A stretch of DNA of 64,000 bases from positions 33,543-97,542 of the forward strand of contig CASEBV010000018.1 in NCBI GenBank assembly GCA_949286415.1, written 5' to 3'. Positions 43,831-52,752 of the stretch are shown in pieces. Position numbers and translations under genes: made by a program. How positions within the stretch are numbered: the first letter of the stretch is position 1; each line of letters begins with the position of its first letter. This DNA comes from an uncultured Bacteroidales bacterium (GTDB taxonomy: Bacteria; Bacteroidota; Bacteroidia; Bacteroidales; UBA932). The notes below the pieces were generated by a model, which saw only the letters and a program-made list of their open reading frames with translations, had not been told where the DNA came from and made no database searches.

Positions 43831-46800
43831 ATGAAAAATCTGAAATACAAGATTTCTCTGCTGGTTGCAGGGCTGCTTGCGACATTTTCATTGTCGGCCC
43901 AGGAGATCAGCGGCGTCGTAAAAGATACCGGCGGCCTTCCTCTGGTCGGCGTGTCGGTCTTTGTGGACGGCACAACTATGGGAGTCTCGACCGACGCAGA
44001 CGGAAGATATGCAATCAATGTCCCGGAAGCAAAGGGAAAGACCCTGGTGTTCTCTTGTATCGGTATGAGGACACATAGTGTTACAATCGGAAACTCATCA
44101 CGGATAGATGTCATTCTTGATGAAGATGCCAATTTCCTTGAGGAGACGGTTGTCATCGGCTATGCCACGGTGAAGAGGAAAGACCTCATGGGCTCTGTGT
44201 CTTCCGTAGACAGCAAGGCCCTGAATGCGATGCCGGTCACTTCCGTCAGTGAAGCCCTTTCCGGAAGGATGGCAGGAGTACAGGTCACGACGACAGAAGG
44301 CGATCCTGATGCTGAAATCAAAATCCGTGTACGCGGTGCCGGTTCCATCACTCAGGACAGTTCACCTCTTTATATTGTGGACGGATTTCCTGTGGAAAGC
44401 ATCTCTGATATCCCGGCTTCTGACATACAGTCAATCGATGTGCTCAAGGATGCATTCTCTACTGCAATCTACGGTTCCAGAGGAGCAAACGGAGTTGTCC
44501 TCGTGACTACAAAAGGCGGCACGAGCGGAAAATTCTCCGTCAGCTACAACGCATACTGGGGTATGAAGAAGATGGCCAATGCCGATGCCATTCAGGTAAA
44601 CAGTCCGTATGACTTTGTCCGCAACCAGTATGAGCTCTCTATGATCAGAGGTACATACGATGATGATTATGTGGACTATTTCGGTTCATACCAGGATATT
44701 GACCTGTACCGGAATGTCGAGGGAAATGACTGGATACGCCAGGTCTTCGGAAATACCGGCACCAACTACAGCCATAATGTCTCAGTATCCGGAAGCACTG
44801 ACAAGGTGCGCTGGACTGCCAGCTATTCCCATATCGGGGACAATGCCATCATGACAGGCTCCACCTACAAGAGGGACAACCTTAACTTCAAGGCCAATTT
44901 CAAGCCTATCAAGCAGCTTGAGTTTGATGTTAATGCCAGATATTCCAATACAAGGATAATGGGCTCGGGCTCCAACTCGATGAATGACGCAGGCTCCACA
45001 TCCGGTAACGGCCGTCTCAAGCACTCCGTGCAGTATACTCCGATACCGATTGCCGAGGGAGCAGCCTCCGGTTCCGACCTTGAGGAAGACTATGGTGACA
45101 ACGCACCTCCTCTCCAGTCAGTTGCCGACAATGACAACAAGCGCGTGCGCCGCAACTGGACGGTGAACGGCGCCGTCACATGGCACATAATCAAGAATCT
45201 CAACCTCAGGGTGGAAGGCGGTCTTGACGACTATACACAGGAGAATAACAGATTCTACGGCCTCACCACATATTATGTGGGCAACAATGCACAGTATCAG
45301 GATCATCCGGCAACACGGTACACCGACCAGTATAGGCAGACCATCCGCAACACCAACACACTCAGCTACAATTTTGAGGAAGTGTTCAAGGATGACCGTC
45401 ATCATCTGGACATCCTCCTCGGCCAGGAGTATATCGTGAAGAAATCCAATGAACTTACCTCTATGGTTGAGAATTTTCCGGTTTTCTTTGATGCGGAAAT
45501 GGCCTGGAACTTCATGTCCACAGGTACTGCGATATCCACCAACAATTATTATGACCAGAATGACAAGCTGCTTTCATTCTTCGGCCGGGCCAACTATGTA
45601 TTTGACGACAGGTATTCCGTATCGGCGACAATGAGGGCCGACGGTTCGTCCAAGTTCACAAAAGGGAACCAGTGGGGATATTTCCCTTCTGCGGCAGTGT
45701 CCTGGACTATTTCCAATGAGCCGTGGATGAAAAGCGCATCCGACTGGCTGAGCAACCTCAAGCTTCGCTACAGCTATGGTACAGCCGGCAACAATAATAT
45801 CCCGTCCGGAATGACAATGCTGAATTTCGCGTCATTCTCCACTTCCTGGATTTCACAAAGTGACACATACTGGTCTACTGTGACAGACGGCGGTGATACC
45901 ATCATGCCTAATGAGGACCTGACATGGGAGACGACAATATCACATAATATCGGACTTGACTTCTCATTCTTCAACAGCAGGCTCAGCGGCTCCTTCGAAC
46001 TCTATCACAATACTACCAAGGATCTCCTCATCCAGTTCCCGACTGCCGGCTCAGGATATGAGTTCCAGTACCGGAACATGGGCTCTGTCCAGAACAAAGG
46101 ATTTGAGATTTCGCTCAATGCTGTCCTTGTCGAGAAAGAAAACTTCGGCCTGACTCTCGGAGCCAACCTCAGTATGAACGAGAACATGGTCACAAGCCTC
46201 GGAGGTCTTGACAGAATCGAGTCTGAGACCCAGTGGGCTTCCACCGAAATCGGCACGGACTATCTCGTGACGGTCGGCCAGCCTCTCGGCAATATCTACG
46301 GCTATGAGTCAGACGGAATGTATACGGTGGATGATTTCACATACAACGGGACAGAGTGGGTGCTCAATGATGATGTCGTGGACTGCTCGGCTGTCATCGG
46401 TGACCAGTATCTGAGGCCGGGAGCCATGAAGCTCAAGGATCAGGACGGGGACGGTGAAGTCACCGTCGATGACAAGAAAATCATCGGCAACGCCACCCCT
46501 AAGGGATTCGGAGGTATTTCCCTCACGGGTTATCTCTACGGATTCGATTTCTCCGCCAACTTCAACTATGTCTTCGGCAACGACATCTACAATGCCAACA
46601 AGATAGAGTTCACTTCCACGAGGAAATACCGCAACAGGAACCTCATGAAGACTGACGAGCAGAGGTGGACCAATATTGACTGGTCTACGGGGCAGATGAT
46701 TACAGACCCTGAAGTCCTCCGTGATGTCAATGCCGGCGCGACGCTCTGGTCTCCGGCAGTGGGCAATGCGGTGCTTTCTGACTGGGCTGTCGAAGACGGG

Positions 46801-47043
46801 TCGTTCCTCAGGCTTTCTTCAGCTACCGTCGGTTATACGCTGCCGTCGCAGCTTACAATGAAGGCTAAGATTTCCAGACTGCGCTTCTATGTGACAGGAA
46901 CAAATCTTTTCTGCCTCACACGGTATTCGGGATATGACCCAGAGGTCGACACCCGCCGTGCGACTCCTCTTACCCCGGGAGTAGACTATTCAGCCTATCC
47001 GAAGAGCATAGGATTCGTTGTGGGACTTAATCTTACTTTCTAA
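43831..47043 (+). CDS. SusC-like TonB-dependent outer-membrane transporter
   Basis: A 1070-residue porin-like receptor importing pectin oligosaccharides in partnership with the SusD-like lid protein. Signal peptide (MKNLKYKISLLVAGLLATFS), carboxypeptidase-like domain (residues about 25-105, ISGVVKDTGGLPLVGVSVF), the SusC signature (LSGRMAGVQVTTTEGDPDAE; YIVDGFPVESISDIPASDIQSIDVLKDA; TAIYGSRGANGVVLVTTKGG) and the barrel ending GFVVGLNLTF. Length is normal. Codon use is more biased than in its neighbours, in keeping with strong expression on induction. susD begins 11 bases downstream. Confidence 0.97.
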   Translation: MKNLKYKISLLVAGLLATFSLSAQEISGVVKDTGGLPLVGVSVFVDGTTMGVSTDADGRYAINVPEAKGKTLVFSCIGMRTHSVTIGNSSRIDVILDEDANFLEETVVIGYATVKRKDLMGSVSSVDSKALNAMPVTSVSEALSGRMAGVQVTTTEGDPDAEIKIRVRGAGSITQDSSPLYIVDGFPVESISDIPASDIQSIDVLKDAFSTAIYGSRGANGVVLVTTKGGTSGKFSVSYNAYWGMKKMANADAIQVNSPYDFVRNQYELSMIRGTYDDDYVDYFGSYQDIDLYRNVEGNDWIRQVFGNTGTNYSHNVSVSGSTDKVRWTASYSHIGDNAIMTGSTYKRDNLNFKANFKPIKQLEFDVNARYSNTRIMGSGSNSMNDAGSTSGNGRLKHSVQYTPIPIAEGAASGSDLEEDYGDNAPPLQSVADNDNKRVRRNWTVNGAVTWHIIKNLNLRVEGGLDDYTQENNRFYGLTTYYVGNNAQYQDHPATRYTDQYRQTIRNTNTLSYNFEEVFKDDRHHLDILLGQEYIVKKSNELTSMVENFPVFFDAEMAWNFMSTGTAISTNNYYDQNDKLLSFFGRANYVFDDRYSVSATMRADGSSKFTKGNQWGYFPSAAVSWTISNEPWMKSASDWLSNLKLRYSYGTAGNNNIPSGMTMLNFASFSTSWISQSDTYWSTVTDGGDTIMPNEDLTWETTISHNIGLDFSFFNSRLSGSFELYHNTTKDLLIQFPTAGSGYEFQYRNMGSVQNKGFEISLNAVLVEKENFGLTLGANLSMNENMVTSLGGLDRIESETQWASTEIGTDYLVTVGQPLGNIYGYESDGMYTVDDFTYNGTEWVLNDDVVDCSAVIGDQYLRPGAMKLKDQDGDGEVTVDDKKIIGNATPKGFGGISLTGYLYGFDFSANFNYVFGNDIYNANKIEFTSTRKYRNRNLMKTDEQRWTNIDWSTGQMITDPEVLRDVNAGATLWSPAVGNAVLSDWAVEDGSFLRLSSATVGYTLPSQLTMKAKISRLRFYVTGTNLFCLTRYSGYDPEVDTRRATPLTPGVDYSAYPKSIGFVVGLNLTF

Positions 47044-47054
47044 AAGACAGAGCT

Positions 47055-48971
47055 ATGAACATTATAAAAAGAATATTGGCCGGAGCCGGAATCCTTGCCG
47101 GACTGTCGCTCGCATCATGTGACCTTACGACAGAATCGCAGTCAACTTTTGCGGAGCCTTCTGTGTTTTCAGACCCGACTCTCACTGAATATCAGATATA
47201 TTCGATATATGAGGTGTTCGGCCACACCAACTCGCACAGAGGCCGTTACCTTCCGTGGTACGGCTACAACACCGACATCGAATGGTATATCTCCAACACG
47301 ATGGATGACAAGGCTGACATCGTGCGCTACAACATGATCAGCACCAATTCCCAGCTGAATGTGGCTGACGGACCGTACAATGAGCTGTTTGCCGGCATCG
47401 AGCGTGCCAATCTGACAATAGACGGAATCAGGGAGTACGGAGACCCTCAGTCCCGTCCCGAGATGGCTGCACTCCTCGGTGAGGCGCTCACGATGAGGGC
47501 TGTCCTCTATGCCGAGCTGCTGAAGGCATACGGCGAAGTCCCTGCCCGTTTCGCTCCTGTTACCCCTGAGACAATCTATCTCAACAAGTCAGACAGGGAT
47601 GACATATACAAGCAGCTTCTTGCTGACCTTGAAGAGGCTATCCCTTATCTTTCATACAATGTCGCCACTACCGACAGGGTAAGCCGCGCTTTTGCCGCAG
47701 GAATGTATGCCCGTCTCGCGCTTATGGCTTCAGGATATGCCCTCAGGCCGGACAAAGGGACTGTGGGAACCGGAAATGCCGGCTCTGTGAGGCTTTCCGA
47801 TGACCCTGAACTTTCCAAGGCAGCCCTTTATCCGAAGGCTCTTGAATATCTGAAGGATGTCATCAGTGCCTCAGGCCTGGAACTTGAGCCGGACTATGAG
47901 ACCCTGTGGAAGAGCGTGAACGAAATGGACTTGACAGCCGGTCATGAGATTATATGGGTGATTCCGTTCAGTAACTCCCGCGGACGATGGAACTATACCT
48001 TTGCCATACGCAACAACGGCTACACTGATTATTCTCCTACAACATCCAACCGGGGGGGGCAGGCAGGTCCTGTGCCATATGTATATTACTGGTATGGTGA
48101 GAATGACTCACGCCGGGACATCAGCTGCGTCAATTACGAATGGGAAGACCGCGGCAACGGCACATTGCCTTATCCTGCCGGCATAGCCAACTGGTATTTC
48201 GGCAAATACCGCTTCGAATGGATGACGACCCACCCTTATGGCGGAGGAAATGATGACGGAGTCAAGCCTGTCTATATGCGTTACGCAGACATTCTTCTCA
48301 TGGCAGCCGAGTTGGCCAACTGTTCCGGCGATGAGAACGGTTCCGTAACCAGAGATGAAAGCTATGCCAAGGAATGCCTGAGGACTGTGCTCAGAAGAGC
48401 CTACCGGGATCATGAGGCAGATGCCGACGCCATAGTCGACGCCCTCTCGGGAGAAGAGAATATATTTGAAGAAATCAAGAAGCAGCGGGCCCTTGAGTTT
48501 GTCGGAGAATTTCTCCGCAAGGCTGACCTCATCAGATGGAACTGCCTGAAATCAAGCCTGGACGGGGCGTCGGAAGAACTGGTGACCATGAGAGACAAGG
48601 GTACAGGTCCTGTGACAGGATTCAACTATGCCGGCCTCGGCACATATCTCTGGTATCGCCACGGCACCGTGGACGGAATCCCTTCAATCGAGATGTACGG
48701 GATTCACAATGGGGAGACGGCAGCTACTGATGTCATCGCTCCGGAAGGTTCCGGCTGGGTTCCTTATACCAATTCGGACGGTGAGCCTTCAAGATATTTC
48801 TACTATGAGAACGGCAAGGGAGCGTTCATAAGTTCCGACACCGGATTCGACAAGGCCGTGAACGGATTCTATGATGAAGAGACCAATCCTGACGCAAAGC
48901 AGTGGTGGCCGATACCGCAGACTACCATCACCAATGCCCAGGGCTCACTCTACAATGACTACGGTTATTAG
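47055..48971 (+). CDS. SusD/RagB-like glycan-binding lipoprotein
   Basis: A 638-residue lipoprotein (lipobox LASC, Cys 22) that closes over the SusC pore and binds incoming glycan. SusD features: FSDPTLTEYQIYSIYEVF near the N-terminus, helices of the TPR-like core (EALTMRAVLYAELLKAYGEVP near 140-160; MYARLALMASGYALR), and the C-terminal helical signature IFEEIKKQRALEFVGEFLRKADLIRWNCLK near 475-500. ADILLMAAELAN is also typical. Its position after susC and inside a pectinase cluster points to galacturonan as ligand. No aromatic platform could be assigned from sequence. Confidence 0.96.
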   Translation: MNIIKRILAGAGILAGLSLASCDLTTESQSTFAEPSVFSDPTLTEYQIYSIYEVFGHTNSHRGRYLPWYGYNTDIEWYISNTMDDKADIVRYNMISTNSQLNVADGPYNELFAGIERANLTIDGIREYGDPQSRPEMAALLGEALTMRAVLYAELLKAYGEVPARFAPVTPETIYLNKSDRDDIYKQLLADLEEAIPYLSYNVATTDRVSRAFAAGMYARLALMASGYALRPDKGTVGTGNAGSVRLSDDPELSKAALYPKALEYLKDVISASGLELEPDYETLWKSVNEMDLTAGHEIIWVIPFSNSRGRWNYTFAIRNNGYTDYSPTTSNRGGQAGPVPYVYYWYGENDSRRDISCVNYEWEDRGNGTLPYPAGIANWYFGKYRFEWMTTHPYGGGNDDGVKPVYMRYADILLMAAELANCSGDENGSVTRDESYAKECLRTVLRRAYRDHEADADAIVDALSGEENIFEEIKKQRALEFVGEFLRKADLIRWNCLKSSLDGASEELVTMRDKGTGPVTGFNYAGLGTYLWYRHGTVDGIPSIEMYGIHNGETAATDVIAPEGSGWVPYTNSDGEPSRYFYYENGKGAFISSDTGFDKAVNGFYDEETNPDAKQWWPIPQTTITNAQGSLYNDYGY

Positions 48972-48995
48972 CAGACAGAATAAAAAGTTAATTAT

Positions 48996-51900
48996 ATGAA
49001 AAAGATATTTTCCATATTATCCCTCGGCCTCTCGGCGCTTGCGGTCTCATTCCTTGCGGCCGGCTGCGTGGAAGAAGTGCCGGAAGTCATTGAGGATCTC
49101 AACCTCTCCAATGTCCTCATGCCTAACAGCCTGACTGCGACTGTCAGTACGGCTGACGGACATACGGTCACATTCTCATGGACCAACTCCAATACTGCCA
49201 CCCAGTATCTGATTGAAATCTATCAGTTTGAGACTGAATCTGCACCGGCATCGGCAGATGCTGTCACTGAAGAGATGCTCTCGTCGATGACACCTCAGGA
49301 GGAGGTCGTGATGCCGGCAGAGAGCGGCAGCCGCACGAGCACTGATGTTGTCCTTGACAGGGAATACAGCTACTATGCGCGTGTCTGCGGGCAGAACAGG
49401 GCTGAAGGCTCTTCCCAGGGCGATTCCAAGTGGGCAGTATTTCCGTACCCTATAGATACATATACGATAATGGACCCTCTCGCAAGCTTCACTCTGACGG
49501 ACAGGACTTCCAGCTCCGTGTCAGTTGAATGGACTCTTGCCGAGGATGATGAGGACGGAATCAACCAGATCCGCATCTCACCGAATCCTGATGACGAGAC
49601 ATCGGCATTCAAGGCATATCCTGTGTCAGGAGGGACTACTTCGCTGGTAATTGACGGCCTGAAGGCCTCTACCCGCTATACCGTTGCCGCACATTTCAAT
49701 TCAGCGACAAGGGGAACAGTCTTCGCATGGACAAGGCCTTCTGCGGAAGGGGCCGTACAGGTTTCGGACACAGCTGCCTTCAAGCAGGCTCTTGTCGAGG
49801 CTGCCGACTGGGCTACACCTCCTCTCAAGATACAGGTAGCCTACAATGACGGCATCCCATACGAGATGGGGCCTATGCATATTCTCGGACCTGTGGAAAT
49901 CTTCGGCGAGCAGACAGTCGGCGGAGAGAGTCCGGTCATCATCGGATATTTCAACATGCGTTCCCCGGGCATCAGCTACACTTACACCGACTATACCAAC
50001 CCTGATGCCCCTGTCGAAAACACGGTCGACAATATTCTCGGAGCAACATCGCTCCGTGCCGAGGCGCTTTCATTCAGCGGCAATGCATACGAGCTCGGAA
50101 GGAATGTGACATTCGCCGAGAACTTCCCTGCAGAATCATTGGTCAGTGTTGAAATCATCAACTGCGAGATGTCCGGATATTCCAACGGAATGTTCTATGA
50201 CAACAGCAAGACCGTCAATTTCGGCAAGATCAGCTACGAGTCTGTATATGTGTCCGACATCAGCGGTGACGGCGGTGACAACTTCGACATCCGAGCCGAG
50301 AATACAATCGGAAGCATCACAATGCGCAACAGCACATTCACCGACGGAATGAGGACATTCATCCGCATCGACAAGGCGACTGTCAATTCCTTCGTATTCA
50401 AGAACAATACGGTCAACAATCTCGTCGGAATAGACAACGGCAACAACAAGGGGCTGTTCAATATCAGGGGAACAGCAGCAACATTTGAGATCAGCGACAA
50501 CCTCTTCCTCAATCTGAACGGATGTCCGTCCAGAACAGTGATGTTCCCGACGCAGGCCACGGCATATCCGACTCTTGTATCAGGCAACTATTATTACAAT
50601 CTTGCGGGTACATTCTTCTATGATGCGGATGCCAAGGAGTGTCCGTCATCGGATGAGTTCCCTCAGTCCGCTGCCATTGCCGGCGGCGGGGCAGTCCTTA
50701 CCCAGGATCCTTGCTACAACAGCGAAAGAGGCATCTTCAATGTTACCAGTGCGGCAGTTCTTGCGGCTGAAGCCGGAGACCCGAGGTGGCTCACGGACTA
50801 TGTGGAGCAGCCGGATCCGGACCTCGTGCCTGTAGAATACGGCTATACATGGGATCTGACGGACACTGACACATATTATGATGTCATCGACGAGTCTTGC
50901 GTGAGAGGAAACACGAAGTTCATCATCTCCTCCAATCCTATCAATGTGACTGAGGACGGCTTTGGATTCACGGCAGAACCGGCGTCATTCGAATATTCCG
51001 GAGTGCCGACCGACTGCGCGATGGCATTCCTTGTGGACGGCCCGGGTTCAGTGGTGCTTTCTTCTGTGGAGGAAGGCTCTTCCAATGACCACATTACAGT
51101 GGCATACGGACCTGCAGACGGGACTTCCGTTGAGGAGGTCGCCGGAGCAGTGTATGCAGGTGCGGTACGCACAAAAGTAGTGTTCCCGGATTTTGCGGAA
51201 GGCGAGCAGCATCTTGTGTACATCTATGCCTGCGGCCCTGTCATCCTGAGCGAACTCTCGTGGACATCCGACACAGAGACCGGCGGCACATCTCCTCTTG
51301 ACACTCCTTCGAATGTGGCGCTTTCTGCCCCTGAGGCCTCAGACGGCACTGTGACGCTTTCATGGGACGCCGTGGACAATGCAGCATCCTATATGATCAA
51401 ATGGACTGGACCAGTGCCGTCTCTGGAGGATTCACTTTCAGTGACAGAAAACAGTCATGAGTTCTCTGTGGCCGACCTTGCCACTGGCATATACAATTTC
51501 TCCGTGCGCGCCGACATTTCCGAGACTGACCTCTCTCATGAGTCTTCAGAATTGTCCGAGGCTGTGAAATTCATCAGGCGGGAAACTCTCTCGAATGTCT
51601 CCGCGACATCACCTACGACATGGGGACTTGAGGACTTCACTTTCATGCAGGAACTCATCGGTTCAGACCAGAATACCGACCCCGAGACTATCTGGGGAGA
51701 TTCGTTCATCTACAATAACCTTGAGTATTATGCTGGAAATACAATCAGGTTTGCCAATTCCGACGGTCTTGTCTGCTTCCAGTATCCTGGCAGCAGCAAC
51801 AATCCGCCAAACAGACGCTATCTGCGCTTCCTTGCCGGCGGCAGCGGTTCCGTGACAGTGACATTTGATGCCACGGCGTCAGGACGCAACCTGTATGTCC

Positions 51901-52598
51901 AGGCGGCGGGAGTTTCCGGCCCTGCCCATGAAGCTCCTAACACCGATGAAGAAGGTGTTGAAAGAGGCACATTCACCGAAACAGTCACCGCAAATGCCGG
52001 CGACGAGATTATCCTTTGGGCGGATGCATCTCTCAGGGTATTCGAAATCACATGGACTCCTGAAGGATACGACCCGGATGCGACAATCCCGTCAGACCCT
52101 GATGCCATTGAGACGGCTACCGATATTATAGCAACATCCTTTACTCCGGATGTCTCCATGACAATAGCCGCAGCCGGCCAGAGCAATACCATCAACAAGG
52201 TCACATATACGGCCAAGAGCGACAAGGATATACTCTGGGACGGCGAGAGAATCAAGCTTCAGGGTGCCTCTGAAGTCGACGACGCGGGAATGCCGACCGG
52301 CAATGTCATCTCCTTCAAGATTACTCGTCCGGGCACGATAAAGCATTACATCCGCTCCGGCTCGAGCAGCGATGTGGAGAGACAGGTAAAGATAGACCTT
52401 GTGAAAAACGGTTCCGAGATTCTGAACATCTATGATGCCTTTGCCCCGACTCCTGGCTATAAGGACGGTTCGGAAATCTCCACGGCAATCACAAAGGAAC
52501 ATCTTGCCGGGACTTCTCAGACTGTAGTAGTGAACATATATGCGCCGACCAACAGCGTAAATGTCTACTGGCTGGAATATATACCGGATACACTATGA
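48996..52598 (+). CDS. Large multidomain surface lipoprotein (DUF4957/DUF5123-like, FN3, CBM-like C-terminus)
   Basis: A 1200-residue lipoprotein (lipobox AAGC, Cys 24), placed where surface glycan-binding proteins of sus-like loci are encoded. Two FN3-like domains span residues about 45-150 and 160-245. A parallel beta-helix-like region (about 255-600; VEIINCEMSGYSNGMFY, IGSITMRNSTFTDGMRTFIRIDKATVNSF, FNIRGTAATFEISDNLFLN) resembles DUF4957/DUF5123. It looks like a beta-helix but shows no lyase motifs. A third FN3-like domain lies near 770-865, and two beta-sandwich modules at about 875-1010 and 1045-1200 (VTFDATASGRNLYVQAAG; ISFKITRPGTIKHYIRSGSS) resemble carbohydrate-binding or DUF-type sandwiches. 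Probable role: holding pectin at the cell surface. Domain names are by pattern recognition. Confidence 0.8.
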   Translation: MKKIFSILSLGLSALAVSFLAAGCVEEVPEVIEDLNLSNVLMPNSLTATVSTADGHTVTFSWTNSNTATQYLIEIYQFETESAPASADAVTEEMLSSMTPQEEVVMPAESGSRTSTDVVLDREYSYYARVCGQNRAEGSSQGDSKWAVFPYPIDTYTIMDPLASFTLTDRTSSSVSVEWTLAEDDEDGINQIRISPNPDDETSAFKAYPVSGGTTSLVIDGLKASTRYTVAAHFNSATRGTVFAWTRPSAEGAVQVSDTAAFKQALVEAADWATPPLKIQVAYNDGIPYEMGPMHILGPVEIFGEQTVGGESPVIIGYFNMRSPGISYTYTDYTNPDAPVENTVDNILGATSLRAEALSFSGNAYELGRNVTFAENFPAESLVSVEIINCEMSGYSNGMFYDNSKTVNFGKISYESVYVSDISGDGGDNFDIRAENTIGSITMRNSTFTDGMRTFIRIDKATVNSFVFKNNTVNNLVGIDNGNNKGLFNIRGTAATFEISDNLFLNLNGCPSRTVMFPTQATAYPTLVSGNYYYNLAGTFFYDADAKECPSSDEFPQSAAIAGGGAVLTQDPCYNSERGIFNVTSAAVLAAEAGDPRWLTDYVEQPDPDLVPVEYGYTWDLTDTDTYYDVIDESCVRGNTKFIISSNPINVTEDGFGFTAEPASFEYSGVPTDCAMAFLVDGPGSVVLSSVEEGSSNDHITVAYGPADGTSVEEVAGAVYAGAVRTKVVFPDFAEGEQHLVYIYACGPVILSELSWTSDTETGGTSPLDTPSNVALSAPEASDGTVTLSWDAVDNAASYMIKWTGPVPSLEDSLSVTENSHEFSVADLATGIYNFSVRADISETDLSHESSELSEAVKFIRRETLSNVSATSPTTWGLEDFTFMQELIGSDQNTDPETIWGDSFIYNNLEYYAGNTIRFANSDGLVCFQYPGSSNNPPNRRYLRFLAGGSGSVTVTFDATASGRNLYVQAAGVSGPAHEAPNTDEEGVERGTFTETVTANAGDEIILWADASLRVFEITWTPEGYDPDATIPSDPDAIETATDIIATSFTPDVSMTIAAAGQSNTINKVTYTAKSDKDILWDGERIKLQGASEVDDAGMPTGNVISFKITRPGTIKHYIRSGSSSDVERQVKIDLVKNGSEILNIYDAFAPTPGYKDGSEISTAITKEHLAGTSQTVVVNIYAPTNSVNVYWLEYIPDTL

Positions 52599-52628
52599 AA
52601 AACTCACCGGCCTTGACGGCCAAATGAA

Positions 52629-52670
52629 AGGGCCGATGGACAGACAAAAACCTGTCCATCGGCCCTACTT
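52629..52670 (+). terminator. Bidirectional terminator between the pectin locus and relA
   Basis: A perfect 15-bp stem (52629-52643 with 52652-52666), eight-base loop, flanked by ACTTTT on one side and CATTT on the other strand. It sits between convergent genes. Confidence 0.88.
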
Positions 52671-52752
52671 TTGCTGAGAAACCGCGGCCGGTGGATGGTT
52701 AAATTGCTGTCTACCGGCTGCGGGTCAGTCTATCTTGTCAAGCCATGCCCTG

